From NCBI GenBank assembly GCA_028713915.1, contig JAQTNK010000016.1, forward strand, positions 17,623 to 81,622: DNA of 64,000 nt, in the 5' to 3' direction. Positions within the stretch are counted from its first letter, which is position 1. The number at the start of each line of letters is the position of its first letter. This DNA is from Rhodocyclaceae bacterium. GTDB taxonomy: Bacteria; Pseudomonadota; Gammaproteobacteria; Burkholderiales; Rhodocyclaceae. Below, one piece after another: positions 40,086 through 47,677 of the stretch. Below the pieces are notes generated by a model. It was not told the DNA's origin. It was given only the letters and a program-made list of their open reading frames with translations, and did no database searches. Position numbers and translations under genes: made by a program.

Positions 40086-40675
40086 TTCGTTTCCCCCATT
40101 TTCTCGCTGGCGTAGAAGTGGGCGATGGCGTCCATGTCATCGGCGGACAGGTGCTTCACCTTCTCGGCCATTTTCTCGGACATCTTGCGTTTGCCCGAGA
40201 TGTACTCGTCCATCTGGATCTGCAGGTACCCCAGCCACTGGCCCGCCATGATGGGAGCATCGTCCTTGAAGTCCTGGCCGTCGTCGACATGGCAGCGGCC
40301 GCAGTGCTTCTCCTGGAGCATGCCGCCCTTGTCCGCCTTCTTGGCGTCCACCGCCTGCGCGTAGGCAGTCGGCTTCTGCTTGGAAAAATATTCGGACATC
40401 GCCACGATGTCGGCGTCGCTGTAGCCCTTCGTCAGGCGGCCCATGACGGTCGACGAGCGCTCGCCGCTCTTGAATGCCTTCATCGCCTCGACCAGAGCCT
40501 TCTTCGACTGGCCGGCCAGGTTCGGCATGCTCGGGCCGGCGCTGGCGCCCTGGGTGCCGTGGCAACCGCCGCAGGCGTTGGCCAGCATCGCCGCCGTCGG
40601 CGGCGCGGCATGCGCTGCCGCCGACATCGCCAAGGCACCGGTGGCCAGTGCCCAAACGCTCCACCTTCTTGTCAT
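40082..40675 (-). CDS. fccA: diheme cytochrome c (FccA / cytochrome c4-like)
   Basis: A 197-residue exported protein with a signal peptide to about residue 23. Two c-type heme sites are visible, CGGCH (C35, C38, H39) and CGRCH (C125, C128, H129), in two similar halves, each with a candidate Met ligand further on (in PSMPNLAG and APIMAGQ contexts). GGGGAA precedes ATG 40675. Its translational overlap with the FccB-type gene supports its role as the cytochrome subunit of flavocytochrome c, although c4-type shuttling to an oxidase is also possible. Confidence 0.9.
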   Translation of the reverse strand: MTRRWSVWALATGALAMSAAAHAAPPTAAMLANACGGCHGTQGASAGPSMPNLAGQSKKALVEAMKAFKSGERSSTVMGRLTKGYSDADIVAMSEYFSKQKPTAYAQAVDAKKADKGGMLQEKHCGRCHVDDGQDFKDDAPIMAGQWLGYLQIQMDEYISGKRKMSEKMAEKVKHLSADDMDAIAHFYASEKMGETK

Positions 40676-40726
40676 GCGCCGTTCCCCCAATACAAAACAA
40701 ATGGATGATGCGTGGCTCGACTGCCA

Positions 40727-41638
40727 TTACTGCTTTTGCACATTGATGTAGTTCTTCACGTCCGGCTCCGGCTTGTCGAGACCGAACTGATAGCCGAGCG
40801 AAACGTAGTGGTAGCGGGCGCCGGCATGGTCTTCATGAACGGCGAAGCCGAAGTTGTATACGTTGCCGGGGACGATGTTGTGGTCGCCCTTGCCCTTGCC
40901 GGCGAGTTCGCGCTCGAAGACGACGACCCACTTGTCGCCCTGCTTCTTGCCTTCGGCCTTGAGAAGGCTCTTGCCGCCATCCATGTGACGCTCGGTATCG
41001 ACGTAGCCGTCGACCGGCTTCTCGCCCTTGCCGCTCCTGAACTGCATCAGGTCCATGTACTTGTCGCTGGCGAGGTCGGCGCCCTTGATGTACTTGGTCT
41101 TCTTGTCGTCCTTGGCATCCTTCATGGTGCGCAGGTCGGTGTGGCAGGTCGCCCAGCAGCCGCCGATCTCGGCGCCATCGACCGTGCCGCCGCCGTCGAA
41201 CATCATGGTCAGCTTGACTTCGTTCTTGGCATCCATCTTCTTGCCGGCGGTGGGCTTCGGGCTTTCCCACTCGTAGCGGAAATAGATCTTGGAGTCGTCG
41301 TGGGCGATCTGCACCGTGGCCGGCACCGAGCCGACCTTGCCGGCGACGGGCGCCGGTTCGAGCACGGACTTGGAACTGCCGACCGGCTTGCCGGCGACCA
41401 TCTTGTCGCCGATCTCGTTGGCGTCGCCGTCGTGGCACTTGGCGCAGAAGCGCTTCTTCTTCGTGATGTCGGGAACGGCGGAATGGTCGGTGACGTTCAT
41501 CACCCATTCGAGGCCGGCCTGGCCGGGATAGAACAGGGTCACCGTGCGCGGCGCGACCTTGCTCCAGTCCGGTGCCGCGAAGGCCGCACCGGCCACGAAA
41601 ACGCCCATTACCGCAACCGCGATCTTCTTCTTTTGCAT
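40727..41638 (-). CDS. cytochrome c with ethylbenzene-dehydrogenase-type heme-binding domain
   Basis: A 303-residue exported protein (signal peptide to about residue 21). One standard heme c site is CAKCH (C65, C68, H69). A second site is CWATCH (C161, C165, H166), i.e. C-x3-C-H, a non-standard spacing. The rest is beta-rich and resembles the gamma-subunit/EB_dh heme-binding fold of DMSO-reductase-family enzymes, with IYFRYEW, VKLTMMFDG and a C-terminal FGFAVHEDHAGARYHYVSLGY. No molybdoenzyme catalytic subunit lies nearby, so it is probably an independent electron carrier between NapC-type and diheme cytochromes. It lies between those genes. Confidence 0.8.
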   Translation of the reverse strand: MQKKKIAVAVMGVFVAGAAFAAPDWSKVAPRTVTLFYPGQAGLEWVMNVTDHSAVPDITKKKRFCAKCHDGDANEIGDKMVAGKPVGSSKSVLEPAPVAGKVGSVPATVQIAHDDSKIYFRYEWESPKPTAGKKMDAKNEVKLTMMFDGGGTVDGAEIGGCWATCHTDLRTMKDAKDDKKTKYIKGADLASDKYMDLMQFRSGKGEKPVDGYVDTERHMDGGKSLLKAEGKKQGDKWVVVFERELAGKGKGDHNIVPGNVYNFGFAVHEDHAGARYHYVSLGYQFGLDKPEPDVKNYINVQKQ

Positions 41639-41677
41639 TGCCTAGCTCCTCCTACAGCCGCACGCATCGGCGGCATG

Positions 41678-41704
41678 AAAAAGGCCGCAGCGTTGGCCGC
41701 GGCC
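41678..41704 (-). terminator. intrinsic terminator inside the redox cluster
   Basis: On the minus strand, a 9-bp stem (GGCCGCGGC with GCTGCGGCC, one G-U pair) around a 4-base loop is followed directly by five U. It lies just after the NapC-type gene and before the next cytochrome gene, so it probably causes partial termination within the operon. Confidence 0.7.
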
Positions 41705-41710
41705 GCAATC

Positions 41711-42361
41711 CTAGAGCCCTTCCTTTTCCAGCTCATCGGGGTCCAAGTTCGTGTGCACCGCCTTGTGCGCAATGCCCTTGTGGCAGTCGATGCAGGTCTT
41801 GCCATCGGCGACGGCGTCTTCATGCTTGACCACGGTGCGGCTCTTCTGCTTCGACTTGTCCATGGTGTTGAAGTTGTGGCAGTTGCGGCACTCCTTCGAA
41901 TCGGCGTCCTTCATCTTCTTCCAGACGATCTTGGCCATTTCGAGCCGATGCTCTTCGAATTTTTCCGGCGTGTCGACGAAGCCCGAGAGATGGCTCAGGA
42001 TGTCTCTCGCCGCCAGCACCTTCATCGTGAACTTGCGGCCGTAGTCGATCGGATTCTTGCTGCTGGCGACGTGGCAGTCGGCGCAGGCGATGGTCGTGCC
42101 GGTGCGGTTGCTGTAATGGACGGTCTTCTTCAGGTCTTCGAACGGAATGGACATCTCATGGCAGGAGATGCAGAAGTCGGTCCGGTTGGTGAATTCCATG
42201 CCGGTATTGAGACCGCCCCAGACGATGATGCCGCCGATGATGCCGATGGCGGAGATGCGCAACATCGAGCACTTCGGCGGGCGCGTCAAGCGGCGCCACC
42301 AGCCGTCCTTGGCTGCGGATGACGCGGTGCCGCCGGAAGAGGATTTCTCGTTTTCTGCCAT
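41711..42361 (-). CDS. NapC/NirT-family tetraheme cytochrome c (quinol dehydrogenase type)
   Basis: A 216-residue membrane-anchored cytochrome: one N-terminal helix at about residues 34-53, then four heme c sites, CISCH (64-68), CADCH (93-97), CRNCH (158-162) and CIDCH (190-194). EMSIPFEDLKKTVHYSNRTG matches the NapC/NirT fold around heme 1. Such proteins take electrons from quinol and pass them to periplasmic reductases. The start has AGGAA seven bases upstream. It is the first gene of the cluster, so it may connect the quinone pool with the flavocytochromes downstream, in either direction. Confidence 0.93.
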   Translation of the reverse strand: MAENEKSSSGGTASSAAKDGWWRRLTRPPKCSMLRISAIGIIGGIIVWGGLNTGMEFTNRTDFCISCHEMSIPFEDLKKTVHYSNRTGTTIACADCHVASSKNPIDYGRKFTMKVLAARDILSHLSGFVDTPEKFEEHRLEMAKIVWKKMKDADSKECRNCHNFNTMDKSKQKSRTVVKHEDAVADGKTCIDCHKGIAHKAVHTNLDPDELEKEGL

Positions 42362-42727
42362 TTCATTTCCTATGTGTTGCAACGCCGATTGCGGGCTGGG
42401 CCAGCGTGGAAATGAAGAGGCAAAACAATGACGGCAAGATGCGCGAACGGAGCGGGCGCGCGCCACGCTTCCGAACTGCACAGGTGCGGCAACTACACCG
42501 ACGCCGCACCTCCTCCTGCCCTGCTTATCTCCTCCGCTGGACCGGCTTGGATTATTGTTTTTGGATATCTATTTGTTATTCGGAACCGATTATTGCAGTC
42601 CGGTCCCTGGCGAACAAGGCAAAAATTATGATTGTCGGATCAATGCGGTTTTTTCAGCGCATCGTTATATGCTGTATTGCTGATATGAGCGGAATCCGCT
42701 CCTGGCCTGGCATTCGGGGAGTCGTGC
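42362..42727. other. 366-bp AT-richer gene-free region upstream of the redox cluster
   Basis: GC falls well below the surroundings between about 42540 and 42690, with many A/T runs. It contains a minus-strand promoter candidate for the redox cluster and no open frame that looks like a conserved protein. I found no clear FNR-like TTGAT-N4-ATCAA site. Confidence 0.6.
42589..42617 (-). promoter_or_regulatory. candidate promoter of the NapC/flavocytochrome cluster
   Basis: Read on the minus strand: TTGTTC (42612-42617) and AATAAT (42589-42594) with a 17-bp spacer. The -10 is one mismatch from consensus and the -35 weak, which would suit an activated promoter. The leader would be about 220 nt. 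Confidence 0.4.
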
Positions 42728-43042
42728 TTAACCGACGACGAAGTTGGGAACGTCGATGCGAACGTCACGTTTCAATGCCGCGGCGCAGCACTGGGCGAAG
42801 CGCTGCGCCCATTCGCCGCCAGCGGCGAAGCGCGCTGCGCCAGCGTATTTGGCAACGTCGAGGAGGACGTCGAGGAGAAGGATTTTTCCTATAGGATTGC
42901 GCGGCGCGCATTCGAGCGATTCATATTCCTGGTGCAGCCAGCGGCTCGCTTCCTCGCGCGTCATGTGTTGAACATCCGGGTCGAGGGATTTGAATTCGAA
43001 TTCGCTGTTCTGGCCAAATGACACGGTGACGGTGTAGGGCAT
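42728..43042 (-). CDS. small protein of unknown function
   Basis: A 104-residue soluble protein, MPYTVTVSFGQNSEFEFKSL at the start and with LLLDVLLDVAKYAGA in its middle. GGAGA lies six bases before the ATG, and codon use is typical of the region, so it is probably real. There is no signal peptide or membrane segment; three cysteines, two of them adjacent, occur in the second half. It lies upstream of the redox cluster on the same strand, separated by the AT-richer region, so cotranscription is possible but unproven. I do not recognise its family. Confidence 0.7.
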   Translation of the reverse strand: MPYTVTVSFGQNSEFEFKSLDPDVQHMTREEASRWLHQEYESLECAPRNPIGKILLLDVLLDVAKYAGAARFAAGGEWAQRFAQCCAAALKRDVRIDVPNFVVG

Positions 43043-43139
43043 TTTGTCTCCTCTCGGGACGGACGTGGCTGAACCAAGAGTTCGAATCTATCATGCCGCG
43101 GCGCCGAACTCTGGTGCCGCGGCGACAATTGGACCCGGC

Positions 43140-44078
43140 CTAGCCGATCAGCGCGTGGCCGAGCGTGCGCACCAGGATGCCGACGCCGGCGCCAAGCGCG
43201 GCGGGCTTCCAGACGGCGGCGACGCGCCGGCCGGACGAGATCAGCACGGCCACGCCGGGAATGTCGAGCGGGTGAATCAGGAAGCCGGCGCCCTGATTGA
43301 GCATCGCCGGCGTCGCCGTGCCGGCGCGCAGCATTTCGTCCATGACGCCCATCATCGCCGTGCCGCCGGCGAGGTACTTGGTCAACGTCGGCAGGATCAG
43401 CGCCGTGTCGAGATGCAGCGCCGCCATCGTCGGGGCCAGCAGAGGCGTCAACAGGTCGATGGCGCCACCGGCGCGCAGGGCCGTGACGACGACCAGGGAC
43501 AGCACCAGCATCGGGATCGCACCGACGGCGATCTTGAAAGCCTCGGCGCCGGCGCGATTGATGACATCCAGCACGCCCTTGGCCGTTTCCGCCGACGGAT
43601 GATGCAGGGTCTCGTCGAGCGGCTGCTCGGCGGCATTCAAGCCGCGGCCGAAGCCGTAGTAGGTCGCCGTCGCCGCCGCCAGGCCGCCGATCAGCGAGAA
43701 CAGCAGCACCGGCCCGAGGCGCAAGCCCAGCGCCGCCAGCGGAAAGGAGGCGTTGGCCTGCGCCATCGCCATCACCATCGCCAGCGTCGCCGCCAGATGG
43801 CGGTCCGAGGTGCCGCGCTGGTCCATCATCGCCAGCGTTGCCACCGGCGCCGCGAAGCTGACGAAGTTGATCTGCACGGCGGCGAACACGCCCAGGCCCG
43901 TCAGCCCCAGCGGCCGCAGCACCGGCGCGAGGCGCGCCACCAGCCAGTCGAGCGCGCCTTTCGCTTCCAGCAGGCGCATCAGCGAGAGCATCACCACCAT
44001 CACCGGCAGCAACACGAACAAGGAGAGTTCCACGGCGGAGCGTCCGGCGCGGAGAATGACGTCGATCAGGATATCCAT
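43140..44078 (-). CDS. nucleoside-recognition (Gate) domain membrane protein
   Basis: A 312-residue inner-membrane protein with about eight hydrophobic segments in two similar halves: residues 1-140 with FAAVQINFVSFAAPVATLAMM and residues 165-312 with LPTLTKYLAGGTAMMGVMDE. This is the Gate-domain (spore maturation / nucleoside-recognition) repeat. Substrates of stand-alone members are unknown. It lies 51 bp after lrgB on the same strand, so coupling to the lrgAB unit is possible. Confidence 0.75.
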   Translation of the reverse strand: MDILIDVILRAGRSAVELSLFVLLPVMVVMLSLMRLLEAKGALDWLVARLAPVLRPLGLTGLGVFAAVQINFVSFAAPVATLAMMDQRGTSDRHLAATLAMVMAMAQANASFPLAALGLRLGPVLLFSLIGGLAAATATYYGFGRGLNAAEQPLDETLHHPSAETAKGVLDVINRAGAEAFKIAVGAIPMLVLSLVVVTALRAGGAIDLLTPLLAPTMAALHLDTALILPTLTKYLAGGTAMMGVMDEMLRAGTATPAMLNQGAGFLIHPLDIPGVAVLISSGRRVAAVWKPAALGAGVGILVRTLGHALIG

Positions 44079-44129
44079 GCCGCGATTATATTGCGGCGCA
44101 AAAATGGCGCCTGGCCGCCGCCGCGATGC

Positions 44130-44864
44130 TCACGCGCCCATCCACGCCCGCAGCAGCGGCAGCAAGGCCGGCAGCAACAACGCCGTCAGCGCGCCGTTCA
44201 AGCCCATCGCCAGCGCGGCGAACGCGCCCGCTTCTTCGCTGACCTGGAAGGCGCGCGCCGTGCCGATGCCGTGCGAGGCGACGCCGATGGCGAAGCCGCG
44301 GATGGCGGGATCGTCGATGCGCATGGAATTGAAGAGCCAGCGCGCGCCGACGGCGCCGAGGATGCCGGTGGCAATAACGAGCACGGCGGTCAGTGACGGG
44401 ATGCCGCCGATGCGCTCGGCCACGCCCATGGCGATCGGCGTGGTCACCGACTTGGGCGCCAGCGACAGCAATGTCGGCGTGCTGGCGCCGCACCACTTGC
44501 CGACGGCGATGGCGGTGAGGATCGCCGTGAGGCAGCCGGCGACGAGCCCGGCGGCGACGGGCACGAGCAGGGTGCGCACGCGGCGGAATTGCGCGTAGAG
44601 CGGAACGGCGAGCGCGACGGTGGCCGGGCCGAGCAGGAAGTGCACGAACTGGGCGCCGGCGAAATAGGTTGGGTAGGACGTGCCGGTGAGCGTGAGCAGG
44701 GCGACGAGCGCAGTGACGGCGATCAGCACCGGGTTGGCGAGCGGGTTGCAGCCCGCGCGCCGGTAGAGCCAGTAGGCGCCCTGATAGGCGACGAGCGTGA
44801 CCGTCAGCCCGAGCAGCGGCGAGGCGGCGAGATAGACCCAGATTTCGGCGAGCTTGGGCGTCAT
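44130..44864 (-). CDS. LrgB/CidB-family membrane protein
   Basis: A 244-residue inner-membrane protein. Family signatures: FVHFLLGPATVALAVPLY, SLAPKSVTTPIAMGVAERIGG and GVASHGIGTARAFQVSEEAGAFAAL. It partners with an LrgA/CidA holin-like protein in controlling murein hydrolases, or in metabolite export such as glycolate or pyruvate; plant and bacterial homologues have been shown to transport such acids. The ATG overlaps the lrgA stop by 4 bp. Its position near aceB and aceA would suit glycolate or pyruvate handling, an inference only. Confidence 0.9.
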   Translation of the reverse strand: MTPKLAEIWVYLAASPLLGLTVTLVAYQGAYWLYRRAGCNPLANPVLIAVTALVALLTLTGTSYPTYFAGAQFVHFLLGPATVALAVPLYAQFRRVRTLLVPVAAGLVAGCLTAILTAIAVGKWCGASTPTLLSLAPKSVTTPIAMGVAERIGGIPSLTAVLVIATGILGAVGARWLFNSMRIDDPAIRGFAIGVASHGIGTARAFQVSEEAGAFAALAMGLNGALTALLLPALLPLLRAWMGA

Positions 44865-45223
44865 GGCGCATCCGCGGCCGCTGCGGTGCGCGGCCGCATC
44901 AGCAGCTTCATGACCAGCGCCGTGACGGCGAGCGTCGCGGCCGTGCTCGCCAACAGGGCGGCCACCAGCGGCAGCCACTCGTCGGCGACGCGATGCAGAT
45001 GCACCATGATGCCCGTGCCCGCCGGCACGAACAGCAGCGACAGATGCTGCAGCAGGCCGTGGCTGGTGGCTTGCAATTCGTGGCTGGGGCCGCTCCTCAG
45101 CACCAGCGCGGCGAGCAGGAACAGCATGCCCAGCACCGGGCCGGGCACGGGCAGGTCGAGGCCGCGCGCGACGACCTCGCCGGCAAGCTGGAACAGCAGC
45201 AGTTGGGTCAAGGCTTCGAGCAT
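44861..45223 (-). CDS. LrgA/CidA-family holin-like membrane protein
   Basis: A 120-residue protein with four hydrophobic segments. The LrgA signature LPVPGPVLGMLFLL near residue 25 and LLFVPAGTGIMVHL near residue 65 are clear. It overlaps lrgB (ATGA), so the two act as a pair. A hairpin terminator separates it from the upstream aceB. Confidence 0.9.
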   Translation of the reverse strand: MLEALTQLLLFQLAGEVVARGLDLPVPGPVLGMLFLLAALVLRSGPSHELQATSHGLLQHLSLLFVPAGTGIMVHLHRVADEWLPLVAALLASTAATLAVTALVMKLLMRPRTAAAADAP

Positions 45224-45247
45224 GTCTGCCTCCGTGGCCGAACAAAG

Positions 45248-45273
45248 GAAACGGCACCCGCCGGTGCCGTTTC
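45248..45273 (-). terminator. hairpin terminator after aceB
   Basis: The 11-bp arms GAAACGGCACC/GGTGCCGTTTC are perfect around a 4-base loop. Read on the minus strand the hairpin is followed by CCTTTGTTC, a moderate U-rich tract. Confidence 0.65.
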
Positions 45274-45300
45274 GCGCGGATCGCCGCGACGCCTAGGCCA

Positions 45301-46896
45301 TCACTCCATCGCCTCGTAGAGCGGCAGCGTGAGGAACTCCGGGTAGTCGTCGGCGAGCGACATTTCCTCGAAGATCTTCGCGGCCCGGTCGTAGGTGGCG
45401 GTGGGCTCGTGGGCGGCGGCGACGGTGGTTTTCACCTTCGCCAGTTCCTCGGGGATCAGGGCGCGCACCATCTCGGCGGTGACCTTGCGGCCATCGTCGA
45501 GCTTGCCCTTCGGCGACACCACCCACTGCCACACCTGCGAACGGCTGATCTCGGCGGTGGCGGCGTCTTCCATGAGGTTGTGGATGGGCACGCAGCCGTT
45601 GCCGGCGAGCCAGGAGCCGAGGTAGTGGATGCCGACGTTGATGTTGTTGCGTAGGCCGGTTTCGGTGATCGGCTGCTCGGGCTGAAAGTTGAGCCAGTCC
45701 TTCGGACCGTAGCTGTCGGTGCGCTGCTTGTCCCACTGGTTGGGGCGGTCGCCGAGCACCTTGACGAACTCTTCCATGGCAATCGGCACGAGGCCGGGGT
45801 GGGCGACCCAGCCGCCGTCGTAGCCGTCGTTGGCGTCGCGCGTCTTGTCGTGGCGGACGCCGGCGAGCGCCTTCTCGTTCGCCGCCGCGTCGTTCTTGAT
45901 CGGAATCAGCGCGGCCATGCCGCCGATGGCCGGCGCGCCGCGCTTGTGGCAGGCTTTGACCAGCGCCAGCGCGTAGCTGCGCATGAACGGCACTTCCATG
46001 GTGATGGCGCCGCGGTTGGCGAGGCAGAAATCCTTGTTGCGCTTGAACTTCTTGATGCAGGAGAAGATGTAGTCCCAGCGGCCGGCGTTGAGGCCGGCGC
46101 TGTGCTCGCGTAGTTCGTAGAGAATCTCCTCGAGTTCGAAGGTGGCGAGGATGGTTTCGATCAACACGGTCGCCTTGATGGAGCCGCGCGGTATGCCGAT
46201 TTCATTTTGCGCCATGACGAAAACGTCGTTCCACAGGCGCGCTTCGAGATGGCTCTCCATCTTCGGCAGGTAGTAGTAGGGACCGGCGCCGCGGGCGAGC
46301 TGTTCCTTGGCGTTGTGGAAGAACGCCAGCGCAAAATCCAGGATGCCGCCGGAGACGCGCTGGCCGTCGACCGTGACGTGCTTTTCGTCGAGGTGCCAGC
46401 CGCGCGGACGGATCTGCAGCGTGGCGATCGTGTCGTTGAGCTTGTAGGTCTTGCCGCCGGACTCGAGGCTGATGTTGCGGCGGATGGCGTCGTAGAGATT
46501 CACCTGGCCGTTGATCTGGTTGAACCAGTTCGGGCTGTTGGAATCCTCGAAATCGGTCATGTAGGAGTCGGCGCCGGAGTTGAAGGCGTTGATGATCATC
46601 TTGCGCTCGGCGGGACCGGTGATCTCGACGCGGCGGCATTCCAGTGCGCGCGGCAGCTTGGCGATCTTCCATTCGCCTTCGCGGATGTGGCGGGTCTCCG
46701 GCAGGAAATCGGGCATCTCGCCGGCATCGATGCGCGCCTGGCGCGCGACGCGAGCTTGCAGCAGTTCCCGGCGGCGCGGCTCGAAGGCGCGGTGCAGCTT
46801 GGCGACGAAGGCGAGCGCTTCGGGCGTCAGGATCTCGTCGAAGCGCGGATGCAGCGGCGCCGGAATTTGCACGCCTTGGGGCAGGTTGAGGCTCAT
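45301..46896 (-). CDS. aceB: malate synthase A
   Basis: A 531-residue TIM-barrel enzyme condensing glyoxylate with acetyl-CoA to malate, the second step of the glyoxylate bypass. Signatures: DFEDSNSPNW, KMESHLEARLWNDVF, IPRGSIKATVLIETI, GRWDYIFSCIKKF and GAPAIGGMAALIP, followed by VGIHYLGSWLAGNGCVPIHNLMEDAATAEISR. ATG 46896 has AGGAG eight bases upstream; an upstream GTG would add three residues. It lies 24 bp after the haloacid-dehalogenase gene, so both may be controlled by the divergent LysR protein. aceA is about 2 kb further on. Confidence 0.96.
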   Translation of the reverse strand: MSLNLPQGVQIPAPLHPRFDEILTPEALAFVAKLHRAFEPRRRELLQARVARQARIDAGEMPDFLPETRHIREGEWKIAKLPRALECRRVEITGPAERKMIINAFNSGADSYMTDFEDSNSPNWFNQINGQVNLYDAIRRNISLESGGKTYKLNDTIATLQIRPRGWHLDEKHVTVDGQRVSGGILDFALAFFHNAKEQLARGAGPYYYLPKMESHLEARLWNDVFVMAQNEIGIPRGSIKATVLIETILATFELEEILYELREHSAGLNAGRWDYIFSCIKKFKRNKDFCLANRGAITMEVPFMRSYALALVKACHKRGAPAIGGMAALIPIKNDAAANEKALAGVRHDKTRDANDGYDGGWVAHPGLVPIAMEEFVKVLGDRPNQWDKQRTDSYGPKDWLNFQPEQPITETGLRNNINVGIHYLGSWLAGNGCVPIHNLMEDAATAEISRSQVWQWVVSPKGKLDDGRKVTAEMVRALIPEELAKVKTTVAAAHEPTATYDRAAKIFEEMSLADDYPEFLTLPLYEAME

Positions 46897-46920
46897 GGTT
46901 TCCACTCCTTTTTTAGGGAT

Positions 46921-47601
46921 TTATTCGAGGTTTGACTTGACGAAGGCGACGACGTCGGTCAGCAGCCGGCCGGTCGCCGTCGGCTGGACGTCGAGGAGCT
47001 CGGCGGGTTGGCCGCCGCGGTTGATCCAGAAAGTCGTATAGCCGAACCACGTCGCCCCGGCGGCATCCCAGCCGTTCGAGGAGACGAACAGAATCTGTTT
47101 CGCCGCCAGCCCCAACGCATCGGGACCGAGCTGGTAGGCGGCGGGGGCGGTCTTGTACTGGCATACGGCTTCGACCGACAGAACATGGTCGAAAATCCCG
47201 CCCATGCCGGCGCTCTTGATGGCGATGTCGAGCATCTGCGGCGTGCCGTTGGAGAGAATGCCCAGCGGCAGGCCCAGCGTCTTCAAGGCTTTCAGCGCGC
47301 CGAGATTTTCCGGAAAGGCGCTAAGGCAGGCGTATTGGCTCATCAGCCGTTCGGCCTGGGCGGCGGTCGCGCCCGGCGCCAGGCGCGCGAGCGTGAAATC
47401 GAGGGCGTCGCGCGTGACGTCCCAGAAATTCTTGTAGCGACCGGAAAGGGTACGCAGCTGGGTGTATTCGATCTGTTTGCCACGCCAAAGCGCGGAAATC
47501 TCCATGCCGTGGCCGGGAAATTGCTGCTCGGCCATCAATGCGACGGAATGCACGTCGAACAGGGTGCCGTAGGCATCGAAGAGGAGGGCGCGGATGGTCA
47601 T
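46921..47601 (-). CDS. haloacid dehalogenase type II
   Basis: A 226-residue HAD hydrolase. FDAYGTLFDVHSV at the N-terminus is the L-2-haloacid dehalogenase signature, with nucleophile D9; LSNGTPQML, YKTAPAAYQLG and FVSSNGWDAAGA are the other family motifs. It may hydrolyse 2-haloacids to 2-hydroxyacids (with chloroacetate it would feed glycolate), which would fit the neighbouring malate synthase. Not all HAD-II proteins dehalogenate. Its start is preceded by the shared region with the LysR gene. Confidence 0.88.
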   Translation of the reverse strand: MTIRALLFDAYGTLFDVHSVALMAEQQFPGHGMEISALWRGKQIEYTQLRTLSGRYKNFWDVTRDALDFTLARLAPGATAAQAERLMSQYACLSAFPENLGALKALKTLGLPLGILSNGTPQMLDIAIKSAGMGGIFDHVLSVEAVCQYKTAPAAYQLGPDALGLAAKQILFVSSNGWDAAGATWFGYTTFWINRGGQPAELLDVQPTATGRLLTDVVAFVKSNLE

Positions 47602-47677
47602 GGCTGTAATCGTATTCTTGCTTTTATAGCGAGAGAAGATACGATTCTGGCAAATCATCTTGTACGAAAAGTAAGCA
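47602..47677. promoter_or_regulatory. divergent regulatory region of the dehalogenase-aceB and LysR genes
   Basis: Only 76 bp separate the two start codons. A 17-bp imperfect dyad, CTTGCT and AGCGAG around TTTAT (47617-47633), is a candidate LysR operator, and CGTATTCTT/AAGATACG flank it. No clear consensus promoter is seen. Confidence 0.4.
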
